Origin: an uncultured Bacilli bacterium
GTDB taxonomy: Bacteria; Bacillota_I; Bacilli_A; RF39; UBA660
Assembly (NCBI GenBank): GCA_934162195.1
Contig: CAKPHO010000004.1
Location: 1 to 64,000 of the forward strand
Length of the DNA stretch: 64,000 nucleotides
Direction: 5' to 3'
Below, piece after piece: positions 8,595 through 17,186 of the stretch (within the stretch, counting starts at the first letter, position 1; the number at the start of each line of letters is the position of its first letter). A model generated the notes under the pieces. That model did no database searches and was not told where the DNA came from. It was given only the letters and a program-made list of their open reading frames with translations. Made by a program: the position numbers and the translations under genes.

Positions 8595-9365
8595 TTATCC
8601 TCCTATTTCAGGTAGTATGCAGTCTACCCCATCTATATTTATTTTTTTATTGATAAATCCTAGTAATAATTTTTCTTTTACTTCCTTACCATCTATTTCT
8701 AACTTTTCTAGTTTTAGACATTTAATCAGTCCTACACTATTAACAGTATTAATAGGCACGTATATACAAGGTTCTTGTATTTTACACTCTTTATTTATTA
8801 AAACAATCCTTCTTTTTAGATACGGATCAACAACTTTATTTCCTGTATCAACATACCCTATACAATTAATACTTTTGTTATCAAAATACAATTTAACATA
8901 GTGATACTTACTGTAATTATTTTTTAAATTCAAACCTTGCCTTACATAAATATATATAATAAATGGTGAAAATATGATTAAAAATATAAAATTTATGCTT
9001 AACCCTTCGTGAAAAAAAACCAAACCTTGTTGCTTATACGAAAACTGTACATTCAAAAAATAAAGGAAACCTCCAAGAACAATACTAGCCATATATAAAA
9101 ATCCCATGTTTTTAAAAAAGTATATTTTATCTTTATAACCAAATGTCACTAATATCATAAATACACTTATTACTATTTTAAATAGAAATAAAACAAAAGA
9201 ACTTATATTAATAAATAAAAATAAAATACTTAAACTTCCTACAAATGCTCCTAATAATAATCTATTGATTGATACCATTCTTCTTAAAATTAGTGAAACT
9301 GAAAGCAATAAAATAAAATCAAATCCAAAATTTAATAAAAGAACAAGGTCTACATATATTTTCAT
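8595..9365 (-). CDS. spoIIGA: Sporulation sigma-E factor-processing aspartic protease SpoIIGA
   Basis: 256 residues. The N-terminal half has five hydrophobic segments (from about residue 5 to 145, beginning IYVDLVLLLNFGFDFILLLS). The cytoplasmic C-terminal half contains the catalytic CIGYVDTGNKVVDPY, i.e. D-T-G as in SpoIIGA, which dimerises into an HIV-protease-like enzyme that removes the SigE pro-sequence when SpoIIR signals. The last codons (EIGG) double as the sigE ribosome site. The longer frame to 9398 is rejected because GGTGATACG directly precedes the ATG at 9365. A 3'-flanking promoter region overlaps the terminator of the pilin-like gene at 9433. Confidence 0.93.
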   Translation of the reverse strand: MKIYVDLVLLLNFGFDFILLLSVSLILRRMVSINRLLLGAFVGSLSILFLFINISSFVLFLFKIVISVFMILVTFGYKDKIYFFKNMGFLYMASIVLGGFLYFLNVQFSYKQQGLVFFHEGLSINFIFLIIFSPFIIYIYVRQGLNLKNNYSKYHYVKLYFDNKSINCIGYVDTGNKVVDPYLKRRIVLINKECKIQEPCIYVPINTVNSVGLIKCLKLEKLEIDGKEVKEKLLLGFINKKINIDGVDCILPEIGG

Positions 9366-9384
9366 CGTATCACCATAAACATTA

Positions 9385-9411
9385 TAAAAAAACAACACAA
9401 ATAATTGTGTC
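9385..9411 (-). terminator. Terminator of the pilin-like gene at 9433-10446
   Basis: Minus strand ACACAA, TTA, TTGTGT followed by seven T. It lies only 20 bases before the spoIIGA start, so the spoIIGA promoter and this terminator share bases. Confidence 0.75.
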
Positions 9412-9432
9412 GTTTTGTGTTAGTATCTAATT

Positions 9433-10446
9433 TTAATTTAATTGTGATTTTGAAATTGTGATTACTGGGCGAACGCCATAATTACCACTACCATCATTAA
9501 CCTCAAGCTTAACTATAGATCCATCATGATCGACTACCCACGCAAATTCAGAATCACCTATACAAGGAGAAGTTGTCCAATAGCCATATACTTCTGACTC
9601 CGAATTAGCTGTCCCTTCTAGATAATCATATATCCATGTAGCTAACCCTGAAACTGAATTGTTATTAAATGATTTCCCTGAGGCCGTTGCTATTTGACTT
9701 GCAGTAGGAAAACTTACAGATATATTTCCACCAAATATATCTTGCACATTTTTTAACAAGCTTTCTTCTCCAGTTGAATTTATATTCTCACATGTAGTAT
9801 TATTATCTCCACCATCTATACACCATGACACTGCAAAAAATCCACCTACAAAATTTCTATCCATTATTAAACTTATATTATCTCCAGAAGTCTCTAATAC
9901 ATAAAATGGTCTATCAAAATCTAAGTGACATGTATATTTTGCCCCCACAGTTTGGCTTGTTCCTTCTTGCAATTCACATGTTAAAGTTGTCGGTTTATTA
10001 TCGTCAGATGATGTATCATCTTTTTTAGTTGCTTCGTATTTCTTATTTTCTTCATCATATGAAACTTCATAATCTCCTATTGTCATCTCTGATGATTTTT
10101 TATCTACATTTCCATTTGATATTGTTATCTTACCTAAACTTGGTTTGGTTCCTTTCACATCAATAATGATTTTATCTTTATCACTACAACTTGCGCTTTT
10201 ATCTCTACAAATATTTCCATCACTTGTGATTTCATATTCTCCTTCTAAAATATTTCCGTCTAGACGTTCTGTTGCAACTACTGTTTCTACTGCACCGATA
10301 TAACTATCCGCAGATCTCTCAGCTGCACCTTTCTTTGCACTTTTTATTGTGTTCATTACTATTGGGGTTGCTATTAGTGCTATTATTGCTAATACTACTA
10401 TTACCGCTAGTAATTCTATTAAAGTAAAAGCATTTTTCTTCTTCAT
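9433..10446 (-). CDS. Pilin-like secreted protein 1 (shared N-half, CLec-like C-end)
   Basis: 337 residues. A class III (type IV pilin-like) leader MKKKNA precedes FTLIELLAVIVVLAIIALIA; the residue before the cut is Ala, not the usual Gly. The first ~135 residues (helix, AERSADSYIGAVETVVA, then a small beta domain ending DYEVSYDEENKKYEATKK) are shared with the genes at 16037, 34218 and 48978. The C-terminal ~190 residues are Cys-containing and end in GYWTTSP ... WVVDHDGSIV ... YGVRPVITISKS, a pattern seen in C-type-lectin/FGE-like (DUF6273-type) domains. It is expected at the cell surface, possibly in a pseudopilus or pilus; no assembly ATPase or prepilin peptidase is in the window. Strong promoter and AGGAGG precede it. 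Confidence 0.82.
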   Translation of the reverse strand: MKKKNAFTLIELLAVIVVLAIIALIATPIVMNTIKSAKKGAAERSADSYIGAVETVVATERLDGNILEGEYEITSDGNICRDKSASCSDKDKIIIDVKGTKPSLGKITISNGNVDKKSSEMTIGDYEVSYDEENKKYEATKKDDTSSDDNKPTTLTCELQEGTSQTVGAKYTCHLDFDRPFYVLETSGDNISLIMDRNFVGGFFAVSWCIDGGDNNTTCENINSTGEESLLKNVQDIFGGNISVSFPTASQIATASGKSFNNNSVSGLATWIYDYLEGTANSESEVYGYWTTSPCIGDSEFAWVVDHDGSIVKLEVNDGSGNYGVRPVITISKSQLN

Positions 10447-10477
10447 CTTAACTCCTCCTAATTCTACTTCCTTTTAG

Positions 10478-10507
10478 ATTATAATCTATAAATTGTGACT
10501 TTGTCAA
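10478..10507 (-). promoter_or_regulatory. Sigma-A promoter of pilin-like gene 1
   Basis: Minus strand -35 TTGACA (10507-10502), 18-base spacer, -10 TATAAT (10483-10478), then AGGAGG before the ATG at 10446. Consensus hexamers suggest high constitutive expression. Confidence 0.82.
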
Positions 10508-10533
10508 CAAGAAAAAATTTCACTTTACACTAA

Positions 10534-10563
10534 CAAAAAAGGTACAAGTGTTTGTACCTTTGT
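10534..10563 (-). terminator. Terminator of the GGDEF-like gene
   Basis: Minus strand AAGGTACAA, ACAC, TTGTACCTT followed by T residues, directly after the stop at 10565. Confidence 0.88.
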
Positions 10564-10564
10564 T

Positions 10565-12616
10565 TTAGTAATTTATTTCTTCTTTTATTTCTCTCATTAT
10601 TGTTGTTGCTTCATTTATAGCATCATCAACTGTTTTAATAGCATCATCAATCATACTATAACCAATAGCTGCTCCAAAACCATGAGATAATCCTTTAAAT
10701 TCTTTATTCAATTTTCTTATATAACTTACTACTTGTTTTTCATCATAACCTACCATGTAAATTAAGAATTCATTACCATTAGTTCTAATTATATCAGTAT
10801 TTGGCATTTGAGTTGAAATAAGGATATTAGCAGCTTCACCAATTACTTTGTCACCTTCGGCATGACCATAATTATCATTAATATAAGCAACATTATTTAA
10901 ATCTATTACAATAATTGTTTGTGGATATACTTCACTATTATCCCACTTTTCAATATTATCATTTAAATAATTTCTATTTTTTAAAGATGTTAACATGTCA
11001 ATATATTTTAATTTATCTTCTTTTGATAAATTAACTTTCTTAACTTTTTTCTTTTTAGGCTTAAATATATTAAATCCAATGAATAATAATATTCCTGCAC
11101 TTATTAATCCAACTATCGATAAAACAAATTTTCTAATAGAGAAAGGTCTTGCCATTAAGCTAGAAACTTCAAAGTAACCTTTATTTATTAATTCTTTTTC
11201 ATTGTTAAAAGTTAAGTAGAAATCAAGCAATTTAGCAAATAACTTATTATCATTAATATCTCTAATTGTAAAATTATAATTTGTATCTAAGTTAAAGATA
11301 TTTAATATTTTATAATTTTTTAAATTCTTACTAGCGTAAACATTATATGTATCTAAATCTAAAACAGCGATTGAATTACTTTTTAAATTAGAAAGTAAAC
11401 TTTCGGTGTTTTTATAATTTTTTACTTTTATTCCTAACTTATTTAAATAATCAGCAAGTCTAGTTTCCTCAACAACCATTACTTCTTTATCTTTTAAAGA
11501 GTTAACTGAATTTATAGAAATATTTTCATCATTTGATAAAACTACTATTTTTTCATCATAACTAGAAACAGTATTGTAAACGTCCATATCAAATCCAAAA
11601 TATGTTGTATTATTAAAAATAATATCTAATTTATTTTGATTAAAGTCTTTAACTAAAGATGAAATATCATCATATTTTTTGTAGCTTATTTCTATACCAG
11701 CAAAATCAGAAAAATCAGAAATAATTGAATGATTTATACCTACATATTTACCATCAACAACTAAATCATAAGGACTATTTTCATAAAAACCGTATGCGTA
11801 TCTTTTGCTCTTAAATTCTACTTTATCTTTATCTCCGATACTTGAGAAATTTAAATAACTATTTAAAAATTGATTAGCATAAGATTTATTTAATTTTTCC
11901 CTCTCCCATTTTTGATAATATTTAGTTAGAATACTATTTAATTTATCATTACTTCCTAATTGTAAAACATAATATTTTGTCATTTCTGAAATATGATAAT
12001 TGATATTTAATTTTTCGTTTGAAGCAATCTCCTTAAAGTAATTTAAACGTGGCAATACAATTGCGTCAATCTTCTTTTCTCCATCACTTTGTAAATCACT
12101 TATCATCGTTTCATAATTATCATAAGACTTTAATAAGATATCATTATTTAAATAAGTATTTACTAAGTTTAAATCATCTTTATATACTCCTACTGTGATA
12201 TTTTTAATTTCATTTAAAGATCCATATTTAACTTTATTTTTTGATATTAAAACATAGTCATCTTCATATACTTTTATTTGATTAGATTCAATATTATCAA
12301 CATATTTTAATGAATATTCATTTTTTATTTCATCACCATTATTGTATGCGACCTTATTAAATTCTAATTTTGTATTATCTTCTAAATCTTTTAGAAAATC
12401 AAAAAATATACCATCACCATTATAACTTATTAGCGGAACATTGTTAATTATTGATAAATCAATTAATTTTGATTTATTATTTTCTATCCATTGTTTTTCT
12501 AATAATGTTAAAGTGGTATTTTTGTCTTGTTTAAAGCCTATAAAATAAACTACTAAACTAACTGCTACTAAAGCTATAACACTTATAATTGTTATTCCTA
12601 TTTTCTTATTCTTCAT
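10565..12616 (-). CDS. Two-sensor membrane protein with degenerate GGDEF domain
   Basis: 683 residues. An N-terminal membrane segment (7-27) precedes two tandem periplasmic-binding-like (SBP_bac_3-type, BvgS-like) extracellular regions (about 35-240 and 265-490). A second membrane segment (FVLSIVGLISAGILLFIGFNIF, about 500-522) leads to a C-terminal GGDEF domain with LTSLKNRNYLND and the substrate block DLNNVAYINDNYGHAEGDKVI. The signature GG(D/E)EF is NGNEF (TDIIRTNGNEFLIY), so diguanylate cyclase activity is doubtful; it may bind GTP or act as a sensor. It overlaps the gene upstream by 11 bases (GAGGT site inside it), so the pair is an operon. A solute-sensing role is inferred. Confidence 0.83.
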   Translation of the reverse strand: MKNKKIGITIISVIALVAVSLVVYFIGFKQDKNTTLTLLEKQWIENNKSKLIDLSIINNVPLISYNGDGIFFDFLKDLEDNTKLEFNKVAYNNGDEIKNEYSLKYVDNIESNQIKVYEDDYVLISKNKVKYGSLNEIKNITVGVYKDDLNLVNTYLNNDILLKSYDNYETMISDLQSDGEKKIDAIVLPRLNYFKEIASNEKLNINYHISEMTKYYVLQLGSNDKLNSILTKYYQKWEREKLNKSYANQFLNSYLNFSSIGDKDKVEFKSKRYAYGFYENSPYDLVVDGKYVGINHSIISDFSDFAGIEISYKKYDDISSLVKDFNQNKLDIIFNNTTYFGFDMDVYNTVSSYDEKIVVLSNDENISINSVNSLKDKEVMVVEETRLADYLNKLGIKVKNYKNTESLLSNLKSNSIAVLDLDTYNVYASKNLKNYKILNIFNLDTNYNFTIRDINDNKLFAKLLDFYLTFNNEKELINKGYFEVSSLMARPFSIRKFVLSIVGLISAGILLFIGFNIFKPKKKKVKKVNLSKEDKLKYIDMLTSLKNRNYLNDNIEKWDNSEVYPQTIIVIDLNNVAYINDNYGHAEGDKVIGEAANILISTQMPNTDIIRTNGNEFLIYMVGYDEKQVVSYIRKLNKEFKGLSHGFGAAIGYSMIDDAIKTVDDAINEATTIMREIKEEINY

Positions 12617-13064
12617 CTTGAACTACCTCTTTTCTTGATATTGAGAAAACCTCATTATTTCTATGCTTATATGCTATAACTGGATATGATTTTGATGTGC
12701 TCGTTACAAATATTTCAAAATCATAAAATGCTTTTTCCGAATCAGAGAAACCATCTAAAATTAAATTAAACATACTTTCTAAAGAAAGTTCATCTGTTTC
12801 TGGTTTTACATCAATAAAAAATTTTATTATTTTACCATCTAATTTGTAATTAACAGTATTACAATTGTTATTACTTAAAAGTTTATCTTTTATGTTAGTA
12901 ATTTTATTATCACTAATCAAAACATTTTCTATCCCATTTAATCGATTGCCATATTTATTTGAATTATTTTGATACAAATAAATATAAATAGCTAATATTA
13001 TTATAAATACAAATACTAATGTAAGAATCGCCACTAAAACTTTATTCTTTTTAATAAAATTCAT
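12606..13064 (-). CDS. Small membrane-anchored protein, partner of the GGDEF-like sensor
   Basis: 152 residues, not recognised. One N-terminal membrane helix (about 9-31, VLVAILTLVFVFIIILAIYIYLY) and an extracellular alpha/beta domain (NNCNTVNYKLDGKIIKFFIDVK ... SYPVIAYKHRNNEVFSISRKEV). The frame is open 27 codons further upstream, but GGAGAG before the ATG at 13064 and the promoter just above it fix the start. The stop overlaps the start of the two-sensor GGDEF-like protein, so it may be a ligand-sensing partner or accessory of that protein. First gene of a two-gene operon. Confidence 0.68.
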   Translation of the reverse strand: MNFIKKNKVLVAILTLVFVFIIILAIYIYLYQNNSNKYGNRLNGIENVLISDNKITNIKDKLLSNNNCNTVNYKLDGKIIKFFIDVKPETDELSLESMFNLILDGFSDSEKAFYDFEIFVTSTSKSYPVIAYKHRNNEVFSISRKEVVQDEE

Positions 13065-13079
13065 ATTTTCTCTCCTATC

Positions 13080-13122
13080 ATCTCGCGAGATAATTATACT
13101 ATATTTACCAATATTTTTCAAT
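13080..13122 (-). promoter_or_regulatory. Promoter with palindromic TCTCGCGAGA operator-like site
   Basis: Minus strand -35 TTGAAA, 17-base spacer, -10 TATAAT, then the perfect 10-base palindrome TCTCGCGAGA at 13090-13081 about where transcription should start, followed by GGAGAG and the ATG at 13064. The GC-rich palindrome stands out in this AT-rich DNA and looks like a repressor site; the regulator is not known. Confidence 0.65.
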
Positions 13123-13133
13123 TTCTTATAAAG

Positions 13134-13155
13134 AAAAAAACACAAAAAGTGTTTA
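13134..13155 (-). terminator. Terminator of the 13153-15256 gene set
   Basis: Minus strand AACAC, TTTTT, GTGTT followed by seven T, overlapping the stop of the YtxH-like gene. Confidence 0.7.
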
Positions 13156-13563
13156 TTTTTCTTTGGCTTCTAATTTTTCCAAAACTTCTTTAGTAACATC
13201 AATAGCTTTTAATCTAATTGCATTAGCAGCATCTTCAAGAACTGGAGTTCCTTTTTCAACTGCATAATCAACTAATTTTTTGGCTGAATTTTCAATATCT
13301 TTGGCTTTCTTTTTAGCAATTTTTAAAACTTTTTCTTTGTCTAAATCTGCTAATTCTTCCTTAATTTCATCAATTTTCTTTTCAATATTTTCTTTTACTT
13401 CATCAGCATCAACATCTTTTAGTTTATTGATCATTTCATCAATTTTTATTTTTAATTCAGCTCTTGTTTTACTACCTTCCTTTGGAGCAAATAAAACTCC
13501 TAATCCAGCCCCTACTGCAGCTCCTGTTAAAAATTTAAAAAATCCATGCTTATTCTTTCCCAT
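13153..13563 (-). CDS. YtxH-domain protein
   Basis: 136 residues. The N-terminal glycine-zipper membrane segment FFKFLTGAAVGAGLGVLFAPKEGSKTRAEL is the YtxH-family hallmark. A long Lys/Glu-rich amphipathic coiled-coil tail (about 35-136) follows. YtxH-type proteins are small envelope-associated general-stress-like proteins of unknown mechanism. The start at 13563 is chosen because GGAGGAG lies six bases before it; an ATG five codons upstream falls in that site. It overlaps the 3' end of the DUF948 gene by 14 bases, and the DUF948-YtxH pairing is common in Firmicutes. Confidence 0.85.
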   Translation of the reverse strand: MGKNKHGFFKFLTGAAVGAGLGVLFAPKEGSKTRAELKIKIDEMINKLKDVDADEVKENIEKKIDEIKEELADLDKEKVLKIAKKKAKDIENSAKKLVDYAVEKGTPVLEDAANAIRLKAIDVTKEVLEKLEAKEK

Positions 13564-13855
13564 CTTCTTCTCCTCCATTTTCTTCTTTATGTTTTCTTTT
13601 CTTAAATAATGAAGCTAATCCTGCTGTCACAGTGCCAACAATCTTGTCAGTTAGTAAACTTATTGCATCAGCACTACGATCAACTAATGAAAATACTCCA
13701 TTTAATTTAGACATCTTATAATTTACGTCATCAATTGTTCTGTCTACTCTGTTTAAAGTTTTAATAGCTCTAATAGATAAAACAATTAAGACTACTATTA
13801 GTATACTCAACAATATATATAATATGATTGGTAAAATTTTTAATAATGCTTCCAT
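13550..13855 (-). CDS. DUF948-family membrane protein
   Basis: 101 residues: one N-terminal membrane helix (about 5-29, LKILPIILYILLSILIVVLIVLSIRA), then a helical segment TLNRVDRTIDDVNYKMSKLNGVFSLVDRSADAISLL typical of DUF948, a short hydrophobic region and a charged C-terminus. The family usually sits beside YtxH proteins, as here. Its stop and the next ATG overlap, and its own ATG overlaps the stop of the acidic protein upstream (TAATG). Probably a membrane-associated helper of the same complex; role not known. Confidence 0.83.
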   Translation of the reverse strand: MEALLKILPIILYILLSILIVVLIVLSIRAIKTLNRVDRTIDDVNYKMSKLNGVFSLVDRSADAISLLTDKIVGTVTAGLASLFKKRKHKEENGGEEDGKE

Positions 13856-14631
13856 TATTCACCATCCTTCTTATCATACATAGAATCTATTAAATTAAAC
13901 AAATCACTATCTGTTAATTCTTCTTTTGTTTCATCTTTTTCTTCTTGAAGTTCTTCAAACATTTCTTCATCACTAAGAGGTTCTTCTTTACTCTCTATTT
14001 CTTCAAACAAATCATTTTTATTTTCCTCTATATTTTCTATTACATCATCTTTTTTAGCAAATCTAGGTTGATAATCTAAATCTACTAATCCATCATCTAG
14101 TGTTTCGACTTCATCATTAATAATACCGTTTTCTTCAGTAATTTCATAATCATCACTTGGTATAATTACTTCTAAATCATCTTCTAAAGTGCCATAAGCT
14201 TTTCTTCTAACATCATCAATAGTTAAATGTGAATTATCATACTCTGTTATTATTGGTCTATTTTTCTTAGGTGTTATATCATCTTTACGATAATTTTTAT
14301 CTAAAACTCCATATACTGGTGAAATAATAGGTGTTGGCCTAAATACTTTTTTTTCTTCTTCTTTTCCTTTGTATTTTTCTTCTAGTTTCTTTGGTTTTGG
14401 TTTTTTTTCTTCTTTTCTTTCTAAACTAGCAAAATCCTTATCATCAAAGAAAACCGGAGCTTGAGGTTTTTCTTCTTTTACAAGAACCTCACTTTCTGCT
14501 ACCACAGTTTTTTTAGGTTCCTCCACAGTTGGTGTAGGAGCTGGTATTTCTACCTGCATAACTTCTTTTTTTATTGGTGTTTCTTCTACTTCTTCTGTAA
14601 ACATATTTTTTACTTTTTCTAAAAATCCCAT
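13855..14631 (-). CDS. Acidic low-complexity cytosolic protein, unknown
   Basis: 258 residues, strongly charged (Glu/Lys/Asp) and probably largely disordered. A short amphipathic start MGFLEKVKNMFTEE could touch the membrane. The one conserved-looking segment is FRPTPIISPVYGVLDKNYRKDD in the middle, followed by RPIITEYDNSHLTIDDVRRKAYGTLEDDLE; the rest is acidic linker. This pattern of short motif in a disordered chain suggests a scaffold or cell-division/envelope adaptor, not an enzyme. The start at 14631 follows GGTGATAGA; the 14 extra codons of the open frame are rejected. It lies between a lipoprotein gene and the DUF948/YtxH pair, all tightly packed. Confidence 0.7.
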   Translation of the reverse strand: MGFLEKVKNMFTEEVEETPIKKEVMQVEIPAPTPTVEEPKKTVVAESEVLVKEEKPQAPVFFDDKDFASLERKEEKKPKPKKLEEKYKGKEEEKKVFRPTPIISPVYGVLDKNYRKDDITPKKNRPIITEYDNSHLTIDDVRRKAYGTLEDDLEVIIPSDDYEITEENGIINDEVETLDDGLVDLDYQPRFAKKDDVIENIEENKNDLFEEIESKEEPLSDEEMFEELQEEKDETKEELTDSDLFNLIDSMYDKKDGE

Positions 14632-14641
14632 TCTATCACCT

Positions 14642-15256
14642 CTATTGTTTTTCCTCTTCATTTTCATCTGCATAATCTAAGAAATTATTATCTTCAGCTT
14701 CTGATTCAAATATATCATATTTCTCTTCTTTATTAGTAAAGAATTCATCATCAAGCATTAACTTAATAACCTCTGGATTAAACTTTATTGTGGATAAAAT
14801 ATACGTTGCATTTAAAACTACTGATTCCACATCATCTTTTTCTACTAATGCCTGAATTCTAGCATAATTATAATAGAAATTAATCAAGTACTTACCATTT
14901 TGTTCTTCTATTTTTAGGTAACCTTTTTTATCATTTATATTAAATTCTCGTGAATAATACGCCGAATCATTAATCTCATAATTCATTTCTTTTTGATAAA
15001 AATAACTTATGGCATCAACATATAAATAATAATAATTACCATTTGAATAAAGTTTATCATTAAATTCAACTGTATCTATATAACTTACACCACGTGGAAC
15101 ATAATACTTATAACCTTTACCAACCCGATTATATAAAGTATTATTTTTAGATAAAATAACATTAATAGTATTATCAATATCTTTTGTATTTATTCTAACA
15201 GCGGTGCATCCAGTTAGAGACAAACCAACTAAAAGCAGTAACACTATTTTTTTCAT
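14642..15256 (-). CDS. Lipoprotein of unknown function
   Basis: 204 residues. A lipoprotein signal peptide ends in the lipobox LSLTGC (Cys 17). The mature part is Tyr-rich and beta-like (YKYYVPRGVSYIDTVEFNDKL, NYYYLYVDAISYFYQ, NINDKKGYLKIEEQNGKYLINFYYNYARI) and the tail is acidic and probably disordered. The gene heads a tight cluster (lipoprotein, acidic protein, DUF948, YtxH) that reads as one operon. The ATG follows AGGTGAGAT. It is expected to be anchored on the outer face of the membrane. Confidence 0.8.
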   Translation of the reverse strand: MKKIVLLLLVGLSLTGCTAVRINTKDIDNTINVILSKNNTLYNRVGKGYKYYVPRGVSYIDTVEFNDKLYSNGNYYYLYVDAISYFYQKEMNYEINDSAYYSREFNINDKKGYLKIEEQNGKYLINFYYNYARIQALVEKDDVESVVLNATYILSTIKFNPEVIKLMLDDEFFTNKEEKYDIFESEAEDNNFLDYADENEEEKQ

Positions 15257-15335
15257 ATCTCACCTACTTAACTAAATTATATCAAATTTTATAAATTTTT
15301 AAATATTTTTTGTTACTTTACTGTAAATATAATGT

Positions 15336-15965
15336 CTATTTAGTAACATCAACCATATATATTTGGTTTCCTTTGTTTACAAATTTTTCTTCATATTCAG
15401 TCATAATATTATCCGGATAACTATCACTATGCAAGTCCAAAGATATATCATTTATTTTATATCCATAATCAATAAATGATTTTACTGAATATTCAAACAA
15501 TTTTCTATTATCTGTTTTCATAGTAATATTTTTAATATTTTTAAAGATATTATCATACTTTTTTAAAAATATTTTACTAGATAATCTTCTATGTGCATGT
15601 CTATCTTTAGGCCAAGGATCAGAAAAGTTTAAATATATTTTAGATATTTCATGATCAAACACATCGTCTATTTCTAAAGCATCCATTCTAATAATCCTTA
15701 AATTAGGAATATCTTTGTTTTCTAATTTTTGAATAGCTCTTACTACAACGCTGTCATATTTTTCAATCCCAATAAAATTGATATTAGGATATTTTAAAGC
15801 ATTATCAATAATAAATTTACCCTTACCCATTCCAATTTCTATGTATATAGGATTATCATTACCAAATAATTTACTATATTTACCCCTATGCTCTTTATAA
15901 TCTAGAACAACATAATTAGATGATTCTATTATCTCTTTTGCACCTTTTACGTTTCTTAATCTCAC
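15336..15965 (-). CDS. trmB: tRNA (guanine-N7-)-methyltransferase TrmB
   Basis: About 209 residues; methylates G46 of tRNA using S-adenosylmethionine. It has the SAM-binding block PIYIEIGMGKGKFI, the conserved NFIGIEKYDSVVVRAIQKL, and the family motif IYLNFSDPWPKDRHAHRRLSSKIFL, whose DPWPK is the catalytic signature. The C-terminal TEYEEKF is typical. The open frame gives a start at 15974, but that codon overlaps the AGGTGAT site, so the GTG at 15965 (VRLRNVKGAK) is preferred. Cytosolic tRNA modification. Confidence 0.93.
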   Translation of the reverse strand: MRLRNVKGAKEIIESSNYVVLDYKEHRGKYSKLFGNDNPIYIEIGMGKGKFIIDNALKYPNINFIGIEKYDSVVVRAIQKLENKDIPNLRIIRMDALEIDDVFDHEISKIYLNFSDPWPKDRHAHRRLSSKIFLKKYDNIFKNIKNITMKTDNRKLFEYSVKSFIDYGYKINDISLDLHSDSYPDNIMTEYEEKFVNKGNQIYMVDVTK

Positions 15966-15997
15966 TCTAATCACCTATATCAATTATAACACATAAA

Positions 15998-16030
15998 CAA
16001 AAAAAAGAATATAACTTGTATTATATTCTC
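15998..16030 (-). terminator. Terminator of pilin-like gene 2
   Basis: Minus strand GAATATAA, TACAAG, TTATATTC followed by eight T, just past the stop at 16037. Confidence 0.85.
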
Positions 16031-16036
16031 TATAAA

Positions 16037-17155
16037 CTATCCTAATAGTGATTTTGAAATTGTTATTACTGGACGAACTCCATAATAAGTAGTAGAAGTT
16101 ATATCATTTTCAATTAAATTTCCCTCTATATCATAATTATCGTGATCAAGACCACCGGCATATATTACATGCCAAGCATCATAAGAATTCTTTTGACTAG
16201 GTGTTGATGTCCAATAACCTTGCGCAACAGGAAGTTCTGTATAACTATATAACCACGTTTCCAACCCAACAATAAGACTGTCCCCAAGGTTTTCATCTAA
16301 AGTTTTTGCTATTTGCTCTGCCGTTGGTAATGTGATTTGTGATCGATTTATTTTTGTCCAAGCTGATGTTCTTTCTTTTAATGCATCATTTGCCGTAAGT
16401 GGACCTTTAGTATTATTCAATATAATATCTTCTTTACACTGTGCTTCATTCCCACACCAAGCAACCGTATTACCTAAATTAAATCCAGCTATTAGAGATA
16501 CATTATCTCCATTTGTTTCCAAAATATAAAATATACTCTCTTTACCATCCCCTAGTTCACAAGTGTATGTTACCCCTGTATCATATTCATGCCCAGCACT
16601 TACTAACAATCCTACTTCTTCTTTTGAATATGATGATTCTTGAGATGGATCAGCACCTCCTGACCATACTAATGCACTAGCCTTGGTAGTATTAGCTTTA
16701 CATAGTACTTCTAATACTGGTGTATCTGGAGTTGTATTTCCTTTTTCTGTTGCTTCATATTTCTTTGTTGTTGGGTTGTATGATACTTCATAAGAACCTA
16801 CCGTTATCTTAGAATCTGTTGTCACTTGGCCATTGCTTATTGTTACAGTCCCTGAAGTTGGTTTTTTACCATTCATTTCTATTTTTAATTTTCCATCTGG
16901 TAATCCTGTTCCTATTAGATTTCCTTGTCCATCTATTTGATATGTTCCATCTGGTACTGTTTTATTATCTAACCTTGCTTCTGCTACTGTTGTTTCTACT
17001 TGTTTTATGTAGCTATCGGCACTTCTCTCAGCTGCCCCTTTCTTCGCATTCTTAATTGTATTCATTACTATTGGTGTTGCTATTAATGCTATTATTGCTA
17101 ATACTACTATTACTGCTAGTAATTCGATTAAAGTGAAAGCATTTTTTCTTTTCAT
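16037..17155 (-). CDS. Pilin-like secreted protein 2 (shared N-half, CLec-like C-end)
   Basis: 372 residues. Leader MKRKNA then the same hydrophobic helix as pilin-like 1, again with Ala before the cut. The N-half continues AERSADSYIKQVETTVAEARL, DGKLKIEMNGKKPTSGTVTI and SYEVSYNPTTKKYEATEKG, a block nearly repeated in the genes at 34218 and 48978. A Thr/Pro linker is followed by a Cys-containing C-half (CEL, AWCGNEAQCKED) that ends TLPTAEQIAK ... GYWTSTP ... YYGVRPVITISKSLL, the same C-terminal fold as gene 1. Expected on the cell surface. It has its own consensus promoter and AGGAGG, and its own terminator, so it is a single-gene unit. Confidence 0.82.
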   Translation of the reverse strand: MKRKNAFTLIELLAVIVVLAIIALIATPIVMNTIKNAKKGAAERSADSYIKQVETTVAEARLDNKTVPDGTYQIDGQGNLIGTGLPDGKLKIEMNGKKPTSGTVTISNGQVTTDSKITVGSYEVSYNPTTKKYEATEKGNTTPDTPVLEVLCKANTTKASALVWSGGADPSQESSYSKEEVGLLVSAGHEYDTGVTYTCELGDGKESIFYILETNGDNVSLIAGFNLGNTVAWCGNEAQCKEDIILNNTKGPLTANDALKERTSAWTKINRSQITLPTAEQIAKTLDENLGDSLIVGLETWLYSYTELPVAQGYWTSTPSQKNSYDAWHVIYAGGLDHDNYDIEGNLIENDITSTTYYGVRPVITISKSLLG

Positions 17156-17186
17156 TTTAACTCCTCCTAATCTTACTTTCTATTTA

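Noticed and set aside
15257..15335. Possible terminator downstream of trmB
   Set aside because: The AT-rich gap holds only weak complementarity (GTTACTTTACTGTAA) without a stable stem and T run, so it was not listed.
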